Source of the DNA: JANNHK01 sp034408875
GTDB lineage: Bacteria > Actinomycetota > Acidimicrobiia > IMCC26256 > PALSA-610
Assembly: GCA_034408875.1 (NCBI GenBank)
Contig: JAWXCJ010000223.1
Coordinates: 1 to 5,303, forward strand
Length of the DNA: 5,303 nt
Direction: 5' to 3'
Shown: positions 1 through 5,303 of the stretch, one piece after another
Layout of the letters: the number at the start of each line of letters is the position of its first letter
How positions within the stretch are numbered: position 1 is the first letter of the stretch
Notes under the pieces: model-generated
What the model saw: only the letters and a program-made list of their open reading frames with translations
What the model was told of the DNA's origin: nothing
The model's database searches: none
Program-made: the position numbers and the translations under genes

Positions 1-303
1 GATCGCCGCCCAGTCGCGCAGGCGCACGACGAAACCGAGGTCGTCGGGCAGTGAACCCGTTCCCCGGGCCCGGGCCACGAGCCGGCAGCCGAACGCGAAG
101 CCGCCGTACAGCCCGACGGCGCTCGCGGCCAGCGTGACCGGGCCGACCGGATCGACCTCTTCGCCGCTGACGGCGTAGCCGACGAGACCTGTGATCGCGC
201 TCGCGGCGGCGGCGCAGACGTAGATGAGCGGCACGAACCACGCGTCGACCGCCGTGAACGGCCCGCAGGGCGGCGGCTCCGGCCGATCCGGCCCCGGTTC
301 CAT
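1..303 (-). CDS. Probable CPBP-family intramembrane metalloprotease, N-terminal part (cut by window edge)
   Basis: The reading frame starts at ATG 303-301 and stays open to base 1, giving the first 101 residues only. After a proline-rich cytoplasmic start (residues 1-18) come two hydrophobic, probably membrane-spanning stretches, about residues 22-46 and 54-77. They are followed by RGTGSLPDDLGFVVRLRDW (80-98). A basic 'GTGSL..D.G...R..DW' segment after the second helix is what I recall from actinobacterial CPBP (Abi/CAAX-like) membrane proteases, just before the catalytic helices. The catalytic EExxxR and HxxxH-type motifs would lie beyond the left edge, so activity cannot be judged. No Shine-Dalgarno sequence precedes the ATG. 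The gene is divergent from ftsH and shares its upstream region. The start is the only ATG in this frame after the in-frame stop at 370-372; an upstream TTG at 369 is possible but less likely. The family call is an inference from a short segment. Confidence 0.6.
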   Translation of the reverse strand, partial: MEPGPDRPEPPPCGPFTAVDAWFVPLIYVCAAAASAITGLVGYAVSGEEVDPVGPVTLAASAVGLYGGFAFGCRLVARARGTGSLPDDLGFVVRLRDWAAI

Positions 304-321
304 CAGTACCGGAGGGTAATC

Positions 322-351
322 GGGAACCCTCGGGTCGCTCCTGTCGTTCCC
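322..351. promoter_or_regulatory. Symmetric divergent promoter or operator, SigR/SigH-like (GGGAAC-N18-GTTCCC)
   Basis: GGGAAC at 322-327 and GTTCCC at 346-351 are exact inverse complements with an 18-base spacer. Read on the plus strand this gives GGAAC-N17-CGTT. Read on the minus strand it gives GGAAC-N17-GGTT. Both fit the known actinobacterial oxidative/heat-stress sigma promoter pattern (mycobacterial SigH: sGGAAC, 17-22 bases, sGTT; Streptomyces SigR is similar). Transcription would start near 355-360 toward ftsH and near 313-318 toward the CPBP gene. A further GTTCC-CCC-GGAAC palindrome overlaps at 346-358. The pattern is visible; its use as a promoter is inferred, and a repressor operator is the main alternative. 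Confidence 0.4.
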
Positions 352-420
352 CCGGAACCGGCCGACCAACTAGTGGGCCGTAGCATGGTGCGATCGCCGC
401 GCCCCCCGCAGCGCCCAGAT

Positions 421-432
421 GGTGAACGAGAG
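421..432 (+). promoter_or_regulatory. Likely ribosome binding site of ftsH, favouring the ATG at 436
   Basis: GGTGA at 421-425 matches the distal part of the consensus AGGAGGTGA, ten bases before ATG 436, and a purine-rich GAGAG follows at 428-432. The upstream in-frame candidates, GTG 373 and ATG 385, have only a weak GTGGG or nothing ahead of them, and ATG 451 has no purine-rich stretch. This is modest support for starting at 436. Confidence 0.4.
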
Positions 433-435
433 CCG

Positions 436-2469
436 ATGAGCCCAAACCCGATGAACTCGGGGCCCGAAGACCAGTGGCGCCCGCCGGAGCCGCCGAGCCG
501 GCCGCCCCGACCGACCGGTCCGCGCCCCTCGGCCCGGCCCCGTTGGACGCCGTGGATCGCGATTGCCGTGATCGTCACCGGACTCCTCGTCTGGCAGGCC
601 GCGCCGGGCGACAACGGCGAATCCGTCGACCTCGACTACTCCGAGTTCCTCGCCGAGGTCGAAGGCGACCGGGTGGCCGAGATCAAGTACGAGTCGTCGA
701 GCGGCAAGGTCACGGGCGAGTTCGTCGAGGGCGAAACGGTCGAGGACAAGCCCGAGTTCTCCACGCAGGGTCAGCCCGACGGGCTCCCCGACGCCGACGT
801 CGAACTGCTCGAAGAGCACGGCGTGGGCCGCAACTACAAGCCCCGCCCGTCCGACTGGTTCAGCTCGATCGTCTTCATCGCGTTGCCGTTGTTGTTGATC
901 ATCGGCTTCTTCGTGTGGATGAGCCGGCGCGCCCAGGGCCAAATGGGCGCGGTCATGAACATCGGCCGGTCGCGGGCGAAGGTCTATGCCACCGACAAGC
1001 CGAAGACGACGTTCGCCGACGTCGCCGGGTACGGCGCGGTAAAGGAAGAGATCAAGGAAGTCGTCGACTTCTTGAAACTCCCCGGCAAGTTCAAGGACAT
1101 CGGGGCACGTATCCCGAAGGGTGTGCTTCTCGTCGGCCCGCCCGGTACCGGCAAGACGCTCATTGCGCGTGCCGTTGCGGGCGAAGCGGGCGTTCCGTTC
1201 GTCTCGATCACCGGTTCCGACTTCATGGAGATGTTCGTCGGTGTGGGCGCGGCGCGTGTGCGCGACCTGTTCGCGACCGCGAAGAAGCAGGCACCGTCGA
1301 TCATCTTCGTCGACGAAATCGACTCCATCGGCCGCAAGCGCGGCGCCGGCCTCGGTGGGGGTCACGACGAGCGCGAGCAGACCCTCAACCAGATGCTCGC
1401 CGAGATGGACGGCTTCGAGGCGACCGAGGGCATCGTGATGATGGCCGCGACCAACCGGCCCGACATCCTCGACCCCGCCCTGCTCCGGCCCGGCCGCTTC
1501 GACCGGACGATCATGGTGCCGCTCCCGACGCAGGAGGAGCGGCGCGAGATCCTCAAGGTGCATTTCCGCGACAAGAAGATCGACCCCGATGTCGACGTCG
1601 ACGTCGTGTCCCGCGGCACACCCGGCATGAGCGGGGCCGATCTGTCGAACCTCGTGAACGAGGCCGCGCTGTTCGCGGTTCGCCGCGGCGCCCAAGAGGT
1701 GCACCGCGAAGACTTCGACGCCGCGCGCGACCGCGTGCTCATGGGACTGCGGCGCGAGTCGCTCGCCCTGTCCGAGGAAGAGAAGGAAATCGTCGCGTAC
1801 CACGAAGGTGGGCACGCGGTGTGCGCGTACGTGCTCGAGCACGCCGACCCGCTCCACAAGGTGACGATCCTCCCCACCGGCATGGCGCTCGGTGTCACCA
1901 TGCAGCTCCCGCTCGAAGAGCGGCACATCTACAAGCGCGAGTACATCGCCGACTCCGTTGTCGTCCGTCTCGGCGGGCGCATCGCGGAGGAGCTCGTGTT
2001 CGGGCACCAGTCGACCGGCGCGAACAACGACCTCGTCGGCAACACCGAACTCGCCCGCAAGATGGTGCGCGAGTGGGGTATGTCCGACCGCATCGGCCCC
2101 ATGGCGTGGGGCAGCCAGGGTGCCGTGTTCCTCGGCGAGGACCTCATGCACTCGCGCGACTACTCCGACGAAACCGCGCGCGTCATCGACGAAGAGGTCG
2201 AACGGATCCTCCGCGAGGAGGAAGACCGGTGCCGCAAGCTCCTCACCGAGTACCGCGCCGGTCTCGACGCGGTCGCCGAGAAGCTGCTCGAACACGAGAC
2301 GCTCGCCGGCCAGGAAGTCGCCGACCTCGTCGACAACGCCATGGGCCGCAAGGTCGGCGGACCGCGCAAGATCACACACGCCGACGGCACCGAGCAGCTC
2401 TCGGACCGCGAGGACTACGGCATCGAGTCACCCGACGTCGAGGTCATCGGGCCCTACGCGCCCGACTGA
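436..2469 (+). CDS. ftsH: ATP-dependent zinc metalloprotease FtsH
   Basis: Membrane-anchored AAA+ protease that unfolds and degrades misassembled membrane proteins and selected cytosolic regulators; the family works as a hexamer with its catalytic part in the cytoplasm. From ATG 436 it has 677 residues, close to the usual 610-700. A proline-rich cytoplasmic leader (about 1-36) is followed by membrane segment 1 (37-56), a short extracytoplasmic FtsH_ext-type domain (57-140) and membrane segment 2 (142-163). The AAA module shows Walker A GPPGTGKT (234-241), the pore loop FVG (267-269), Walker B IIFVDEID with D293/E294, and the second region of homology from about 332 with arginine fingers R354 and R357. 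The zinc site is HEGGH (456-460), with the probable third ligand D532. All catalytic residues are present, so it should be active. The tail is acidic. GTG 373 or ATG 385 would add 21 or 17 residues. No tilS, hpt or folE neighbour is seen, which hints at a paralogue rather than the standard ftsH locus. Identity is essentially certain; the start is less so. Confidence 0.96.
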   Translation: MSPNPMNSGPEDQWRPPEPPSRPPRPTGPRPSARPRWTPWIAIAVIVTGLLVWQAAPGDNGESVDLDYSEFLAEVEGDRVAEIKYESSSGKVTGEFVEGETVEDKPEFSTQGQPDGLPDADVELLEEHGVGRNYKPRPSDWFSSIVFIALPLLLIIGFFVWMSRRAQGQMGAVMNIGRSRAKVYATDKPKTTFADVAGYGAVKEEIKEVVDFLKLPGKFKDIGARIPKGVLLVGPPGTGKTLIARAVAGEAGVPFVSITGSDFMEMFVGVGAARVRDLFATAKKQAPSIIFVDEIDSIGRKRGAGLGGGHDEREQTLNQMLAEMDGFEATEGIVMMAATNRPDILDPALLRPGRFDRTIMVPLPTQEERREILKVHFRDKKIDPDVDVDVVSRGTPGMSGADLSNLVNEAALFAVRRGAQEVHREDFDAARDRVLMGLRRESLALSEEEKEIVAYHEGGHAVCAYVLEHADPLHKVTILPTGMALGVTMQLPLEERHIYKREYIADSVVVRLGGRIAEELVFGHQSTGANNDLVGNTELARKMVREWGMSDRIGPMAWGSQGAVFLGEDLMHSRDYSDETARVIDEEVERILREEEDRCRKLLTEYRAGLDAVAEKLLEHETLAGQEVADLVDNAMGRKVGGPRKITHADGTEQLSDREDYGIESPDVEVIGPYAPD

Positions 2470-2493
2470 TCGCCCGATTGATCGGTGCGATCA
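2467..2493. terminator. Bidirectional hairpin terminator between converging genes, ending on both stop codons
   Basis: TGATCGC (2467-2473) pairs with GCGATCA (2487-2493), and CCGAT (2474-2478) pairs with ATCGG (2481-2485). This forms a 12-pair stem with a TG tip and a single bulged T at 2486. The left end is the TGA stop of ftsH, and the right end is the TGA stop of the minus-strand thioredoxin-like gene. There is no T-tract on either side, which is common for terminators in high-GC actinobacteria. The position in a 21-base convergent gap and the near-perfect pairing make a two-way transcription stop the simplest reading. Confidence 0.7.
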
Positions 2494-2907
2494 CTTCCTG
2501 AGTTCGGCTACCGCGCCCCACACGTCGGTCGCGGTGAACGCGCCTTCGAACGACGCGCGGGTGACACCTTCGGCGTCGACCACGACGGTGACCGGCGCCG
2601 CTTCGATCGCGTAGCGGCGGTGGAGTTCGGGGTCGGTCTGGTACTCGACCTCGACCACCGCGACGTCGTTCGACGCGAGCGGTAACAGCTTCTCGGCCAG
2701 GCCCCGGCACGACTCGCACGAGCGCGATGACCAGAGCACGACAAGCCACGGCGCGTCGGGCCGCGGGAAGTCACGCCGATGCAACTGCTGCGGCGCGAAC
2801 GCTCCACCCTGAGGCGGCGCCGCCGAACCGCGGCGCCGCTCGAGGAACCACGCGACGAGTCCGGCCGCGACGATGAGGACGCCCGCGAGGACCAGCCGCG
2901 CGGTCAT
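2491..2907 (-). CDS. Membrane-anchored thioredoxin-like protein (CXXC)
   Basis: A 138-residue protein starting at ATG 2907-2905. One hydrophobic segment (5-22) is followed by ERRR (23-26) and a glycine/proline/glutamine-rich linker (27-50). The rest is a compact thioredoxin fold: strand WLVVLWSS (54-61), active-site motif CESC (64-67) at the start of a helix, strand VAVVEVEYQ (82-90), the 'YAIEAAPVTVVVD' stretch with the expected cis-proline P105, and the final strand and helix to 138. The family exchanges thiols and disulfides; CESC differs from the CGPC of classical thioredoxin, so its redox potential and direction cannot be read from sequence. Its ATG overlaps the stop of the upstream DUF5719-like gene (ATGA, 2904-2907), with only a weak GGCGGG before it, so translation is probably coupled. 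It is the last gene of the operon. The fold is secure; the partner and the side of the membrane are not. Confidence 0.85.
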   Translation of the reverse strand: MTARLVLAGVLIVAAGLVAWFLERRRGSAAPPQGGAFAPQQLHRRDFPRPDAPWLVVLWSSRSCESCRGLAEKLLPLASNDVAVVEVEYQTDPELHRRYAIEAAPVTVVVDAEGVTRASFEGAFTATDVWGAVAELRK

Positions 2908-4340
2908 GACCCGCCGCGCGCCGGGATGGCCGGGCTGCGACTCAGGTCGCCGGCCGCGTAGACCGACCGCTCGACGACGATCGCGGCCGACGCGTGGACG
3001 ACCAGCGTGGCGTCGGGCCCGACGAGGGTCGTGATCTCGACACCGGCGCGCCGGCCGGGCTCGATCGTGATGCCCTGCAGCTCGTCCGGTTGCTCGATGG
3101 AGCCGTCGACGATGACGTCGACATCGACGGTCACAGCTCGGATCGCGGGGTTCGTCAGCGCGAGCACGACGCGCGCATCCGGGACGACCGAGCGCGTGAC
3201 AATCCAGCGGTCGGCCGGGTCGGCAGTACCCATGACCGTCGCGGCGCCGCTGCCGACGACCGTGTCGTCGTAGAGCGTGAGTACCTCCGCCACGATCGGT
3301 GCTTTGGCATCGGACTCGACTTGCAGCGCGTATTCGCTCTCGGGTGGTATCGCCAGACACCCGTCGGGCACCGGGTCGGGACAACGCCCGAGCGCAACCC
3401 ACGTCACCCCGCCGCGCGGCACGACTGCCGTCACCGGCGTGACGGGAACTTCGATGCCGACGTTGGCGTACACGTCGACTTCCACGTCGACTGCTCCCGG
3501 GTTCGACAACGCAACGACCGTCGACGTTCCCGCGACCGTGTTGCCGTCGGCGAACGTCCAGCTGGCTGCCGGAGCGAGCACGCCCATCGAACGGGTCACA
3601 CCCTGAAAGCCCGATTCGGCGTTGAAGACGATCGATTGCTCCACGACGACGTTGCCGATCGTCGATTCGAGGTCGATGGCGACGCGTTCGCTCCTAATCG
3701 CGTAATTGTGCACCGCGATCGGAATCCGCGTCCGGCGGGGGATGTCGAGCGACTGCAGATCCTCCGGCTCGAGCACGCGCTCACCCGTGCGGATCGTGAC
3801 GTCGACCTTCGCGTCGGTACCAAGCGGGTTGAACACCATCAGGTACTGCTCGGTGCCGCGAACGGTCGTACCCGCGGCGAAATGCCACTCCTTGGCGGCG
3901 GTCGACGCGCACGGGTTCATCGCAACCCGCTCCGCCGACTCGAACCCGGACTCGACGACGACATCGCGCGAGAACGCCTCGACCGTCACCGGACCGGGCG
4001 GCCCCATGTCGACGCGCGCCACACGCGTCACGGACAGCGCGGCGATGTCGACCTCCCGGCGGACCGATGCTTCGCCTCCGTCGGGGTAGACGGTGACCAC
4101 CACCGTTTCGTCCGCTTCGGAGACATTGGTCAGCGCGAGGAACTCTTGCTCGATCGGCAGCGTCGGTGGCGGGCCGGGACAGAACCAGCCGCTCGACGTC
4201 GTCCCCTCCGGCGGCACCGCGACGGCCTCGCGCGGGTCGCGGGCGCGAGCCATGCCCTCGGTGTCGGGGTCACCGGCAACGAATGCCACGAGAATCAATG
4301 CGAGCAGGAGCAGCGGAATCGGCAGACGGCGCGCGGTCAC
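2904..4340 (-). CDS. Secreted DUF5719-like envelope protein
   Basis: A 478-residue protein starting at GTG 4340-4338. Residues 1-6 are basic and 7-22 strongly hydrophobic, forming a signal peptide or N-terminal anchor; there is no lipobox cysteine. The mature part opens with SGWFCPGPPP (50-59), a signature I associate with DUF5719 proteins of actinobacteria. It then shows four successive beta-rich modules, about 66-134, 166-242, 273-360 and 391-462. Each begins with a line such as FLALTNVS, YLMVFNPLG, VVALSNPG or VVLALTNPA, continues with alternating valines, and ends in a 'VVVE.S'-like strand. Four cysteines (54, 144, 320, 328) could form disulfides outside the membrane. No catalytic motif is visible, so a structural or accessory role is more likely than an enzyme. 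The start overlaps the upstream gene by GTGA (4337-4340). As known for the family, DUF5719 genes often follow a large family-2 glycosyltransferase, and that is the layout here. The biochemical function is unknown. Confidence 0.75.
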   Translation of the reverse strand: MTARRLPIPLLLLALILVAFVAGDPDTEGMARARDPREAVAVPPEGTTSSGWFCPGPPPTLPIEQEFLALTNVSEADETVVVTVYPDGGEASVRREVDIAALSVTRVARVDMGPPGPVTVEAFSRDVVVESGFESAERVAMNPCASTAAKEWHFAAGTTVRGTEQYLMVFNPLGTDAKVDVTIRTGERVLEPEDLQSLDIPRRTRIPIAVHNYAIRSERVAIDLESTIGNVVVEQSIVFNAESGFQGVTRSMGVLAPAASWTFADGNTVAGTSTVVALSNPGAVDVEVDVYANVGIEVPVTPVTAVVPRGGVTWVALGRCPDPVPDGCLAIPPESEYALQVESDAKAPIVAEVLTLYDDTVVGSGAATVMGTADPADRWIVTRSVVPDARVVLALTNPAIRAVTVDVDVIVDGSIEQPDELQGITIEPGRRAGVEITTLVGPDATLVVHASAAIVVERSVYAAGDLSRSPAIPARGGS

Positions 4341-5303
4341 GAAGCGACCTCCACCGGCGGCTCGTACGTCTCCGCCTCACTCGATTCGTCGGGGTCGAGA
4401 TCGACGTCTTGCTCACGCGACCGCGATCGCCACCACAACGCCGCGACGACGAACCACGCGACCATCTCGAGGTACGCGATGACGCGCCGGAGACCCTCGT
4501 CGAACGTGAGGTCGACGGATCCGCGCTCCTCGACGGCGAACGCATTCGTCCACCCGAACGCATCGCCACGCGTCGCCGTGGCTCCGTCGACCGTTGCCTG
4601 CCAACCGCTGTCGGCTGCTTCTGACCACAGCAGCGTGCCCGGCCCCGCCGGCTCCGATTCGGACTGCGGTCCGAGAACCGCCTCGGTCGGCGGCACGTCA
4701 CGCGTCGCGGCTTCGAGCGGGTCGTCGACGTCGATCGGCACCTCGACATCGGGTGGTGCCACCGCGCGCCGGGCGATCCACGACTCGTTCTCGTAGATCA
4801 CCGCGCTCGACTCCACACGCGAGACGGTGAGGTCGACTTGGGCCCCGAGTTCAGCTTCGAGCCGAGGATCGATCGCCGCTTTCCGCCCCGACTCCGGTGC
4901 CGCACGCTCGACGACCGCGACGTAGCGAACGCCCGCGGGCGCGAGCAGGTGTCCGAACCGGACCGTGCGGCCGGCGCGCACCATCTCGATGGCGCGCGCA
5001 AGTTCTCGTTCGGCCTTGGTCCGTGGCGGCGCCCACCCGTCGCGTACGTCGCCCGGTCCGTCGCGCGTGACCAGGTAGCCGGTGCCGCCGACGACGTGCG
5101 GGTCGCCCGGAAGGATCGTCGGATCGCCGAGCCACAACACGCGGAATCCGCCGTCGGGGATGTCCTCGCTCATCCACTCGAATCGCGAGGCCCAGTCGTC
5201 GCCGACAGACCCCAACCGCCCCGCCGCCGCTCGGCCGGGGGCCCCCATGTCCGCAACGCCCAACCCCACCCCGCCGCCGACCGGGGCCACCGCCCCCCTC
5301 CCA
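4337..5303 (-). CDS. Large membrane glycosyltransferase-type protein, C-terminal part (cut by window edge)
   Basis: The frame is open from the right edge to the TGA at 4339-4337, giving about 321 residues of a longer protein; GTG 5290 is in frame but is not taken as a start, because coding continues without a stop to base 5303. The visible part contains FRVLWLGDP (5146-5120), a 'GHLLAPAGVRYVAVV' stretch, and near the end a 'LWSEAADSGWQATVDG...AFGWTNAF' segment. The last is the type of extracytoplasmic beta domain that closes many polytopic glycosyltransferases and YfhO-like proteins. One final membrane helix (VIAYLEMVAWFVVAALWW, about 4485-4430) leads to a short acidic tail. I recall this combination from the C-terminus of the large family-2 glycosyltransferases that precede DUF5719 genes in actinobacteria. 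The catalytic domain lies outside the window, so sugar and acceptor are unknown. First visible gene of the operon. Confidence 0.65.
   Translation of the reverse strand, partial: GRGAVAPVGGGVGLGVADMGAPGRAAAGRLGSVGDDWASRFEWMSEDIPDGGFRVLWLGDPTILPGDPHVVGGTGYLVTRDGPGDVRDGWAPPRTKAERELARAIEMVRAGRTVRFGHLLAPAGVRYVAVVERAAPESGRKAAIDPRLEAELGAQVDLTVSRVESSAVIYENESWIARRAVAPPDVEVPIDVDDPLEAATRDVPPTEAVLGPQSESEPAGPGTLLWSEAADSGWQATVDGATATRGDAFGWTNAFAVEERGSVDLTFDEGLRRVIAYLEMVAWFVVAALWWRSRSREQDVDLDPDESSEAETYEPPVEVAS
4347..4352 (-). promoter_or_regulatory. Strong ribosome binding site for the DUF5719-like gene
   Basis: The minus strand reads GGAGGT at 4352-4347, six bases before GTG 4340. It lies inside the last codons of the upstream gene. 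This fixes the GTG as the start despite the absence of an ATG and supports independent ribosome loading as well as coupling. Confidence 0.75.

Noticed and set aside
313..318. TACCCT on the minus strand as a -10 box for a leaderless CPBP transcript
   Set aside because: The spacing to ATG 303 is acceptable and there is no Shine-Dalgarno sequence, but no -35 is visible and a six-base TANNNT match is weak evidence on its own.
381..386. TAGCAT as a -10 box for ftsH
   Set aside because: It fits TANNNT but has no convincing -35 at 16-18 bases upstream; the SigR/SigH-like pair at 322-348 is the better match. It cannot be excluded as a second promoter.
303..614. Minus-strand 103-codon frame covering the ftsH promoter and N-terminus
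   Set aside because: Composition is glycine/arginine shadow coding, it overlaps the real ftsH start on the opposite strand and has no recognisable motif.
1591..1607. Short GTCGAC tandem repeat inside ftsH
   Set aside because: It simply encodes a DVDVDV stretch with preferred codons in a high-GC gene; nothing suggests a functional repeat.
1801..1815. HEGGH instead of HEAGH in the FtsH zinc site
   Set aside because: It looked unusual, but it still satisfies HExxH, and HEGGH is the form I recall in mycobacterial and Streptomyces FtsH, so it is normal for this group.
370..2379. A 669-codon open frame antisense to ftsH
   Set aside because: It mirrors the ftsH codons in a high-GC gene, where antisense frames rarely meet stops. 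Its translation is a low-complexity mix of H, D, V, R, E and L with no recognisable domain, while the plus strand encodes an unmistakable FtsH.
2994..4796. A 600-codon plus-strand frame opposite the DUF5719-like and glycosyltransferase genes
   Set aside because: Arginine/aspartate-rich shadow with no domain, crossing the junction of two well-supported minus-strand genes that have a clear ribosome binding site and stop/start overlap.

Overview
The window is GC-rich, dense bacterial chromosome with tightly packed genes, GTG starts and 4-base stop/start overlaps. Gene content points to a high-GC actinomycete, most likely an Acidimicrobiia-type lineage. The reasons are an actinobacterial-style FtsH with an HEGGH zinc site, a DUF5719-like secreted protein directly behind a large membrane glycosyltransferase, and an actinobacterial-type CPBP protease N-terminus. 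The taxon is inferred from remembered family patterns, not from a search.

Layout. Bases 1-303 (minus strand) hold the first 101 codons of a probable CPBP-family intramembrane protease, cut by the left edge. Bases 304-435 are a divergent promoter region. It contains an inverted repeat, GGGAAC-N18-GTTCCC, that reads on both strands like a SigR/SigH-class promoter. Bases 436-2469 (plus strand) encode a complete FtsH, the membrane-bound AAA+ zinc protease. Bases 2467-2493 form a nearly perfect hairpin whose two ends are the stop codons of the converging genes, so it is a likely bidirectional terminator. Bases 2491-5303 (minus strand) are a three-gene operon read from right to left. It starts with the C-terminal part of a large membrane glycosyltransferase-type protein cut by the right edge, followed by a secreted DUF5719-like protein of 478 residues and a small membrane-anchored thioredoxin-like protein of 138 residues. 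Both junctions are 4-base overlaps (GTGA and ATGA), so the three are probably translationally coupled.

How the genes may work together. The left half pairs two membrane proteases (FtsH and a CPBP protease) around one shared, symmetric control region, which suggests joint response to membrane or protein-quality stress. The right half looks like a cell-envelope assembly unit: a polytopic glycosyltransferase-like protein, a secreted beta-rich partner with four cysteines, and a CXXC thioredoxin-fold protein that could handle disulfides, although its membrane topology is uncertain. No RNA genes, mobile elements, CRISPR arrays or attachment sites were seen. Nothing here is clearly a wholly new system; the most useful leads are the symmetric promoter, the stop-to-stop terminator and the coupled envelope operon.
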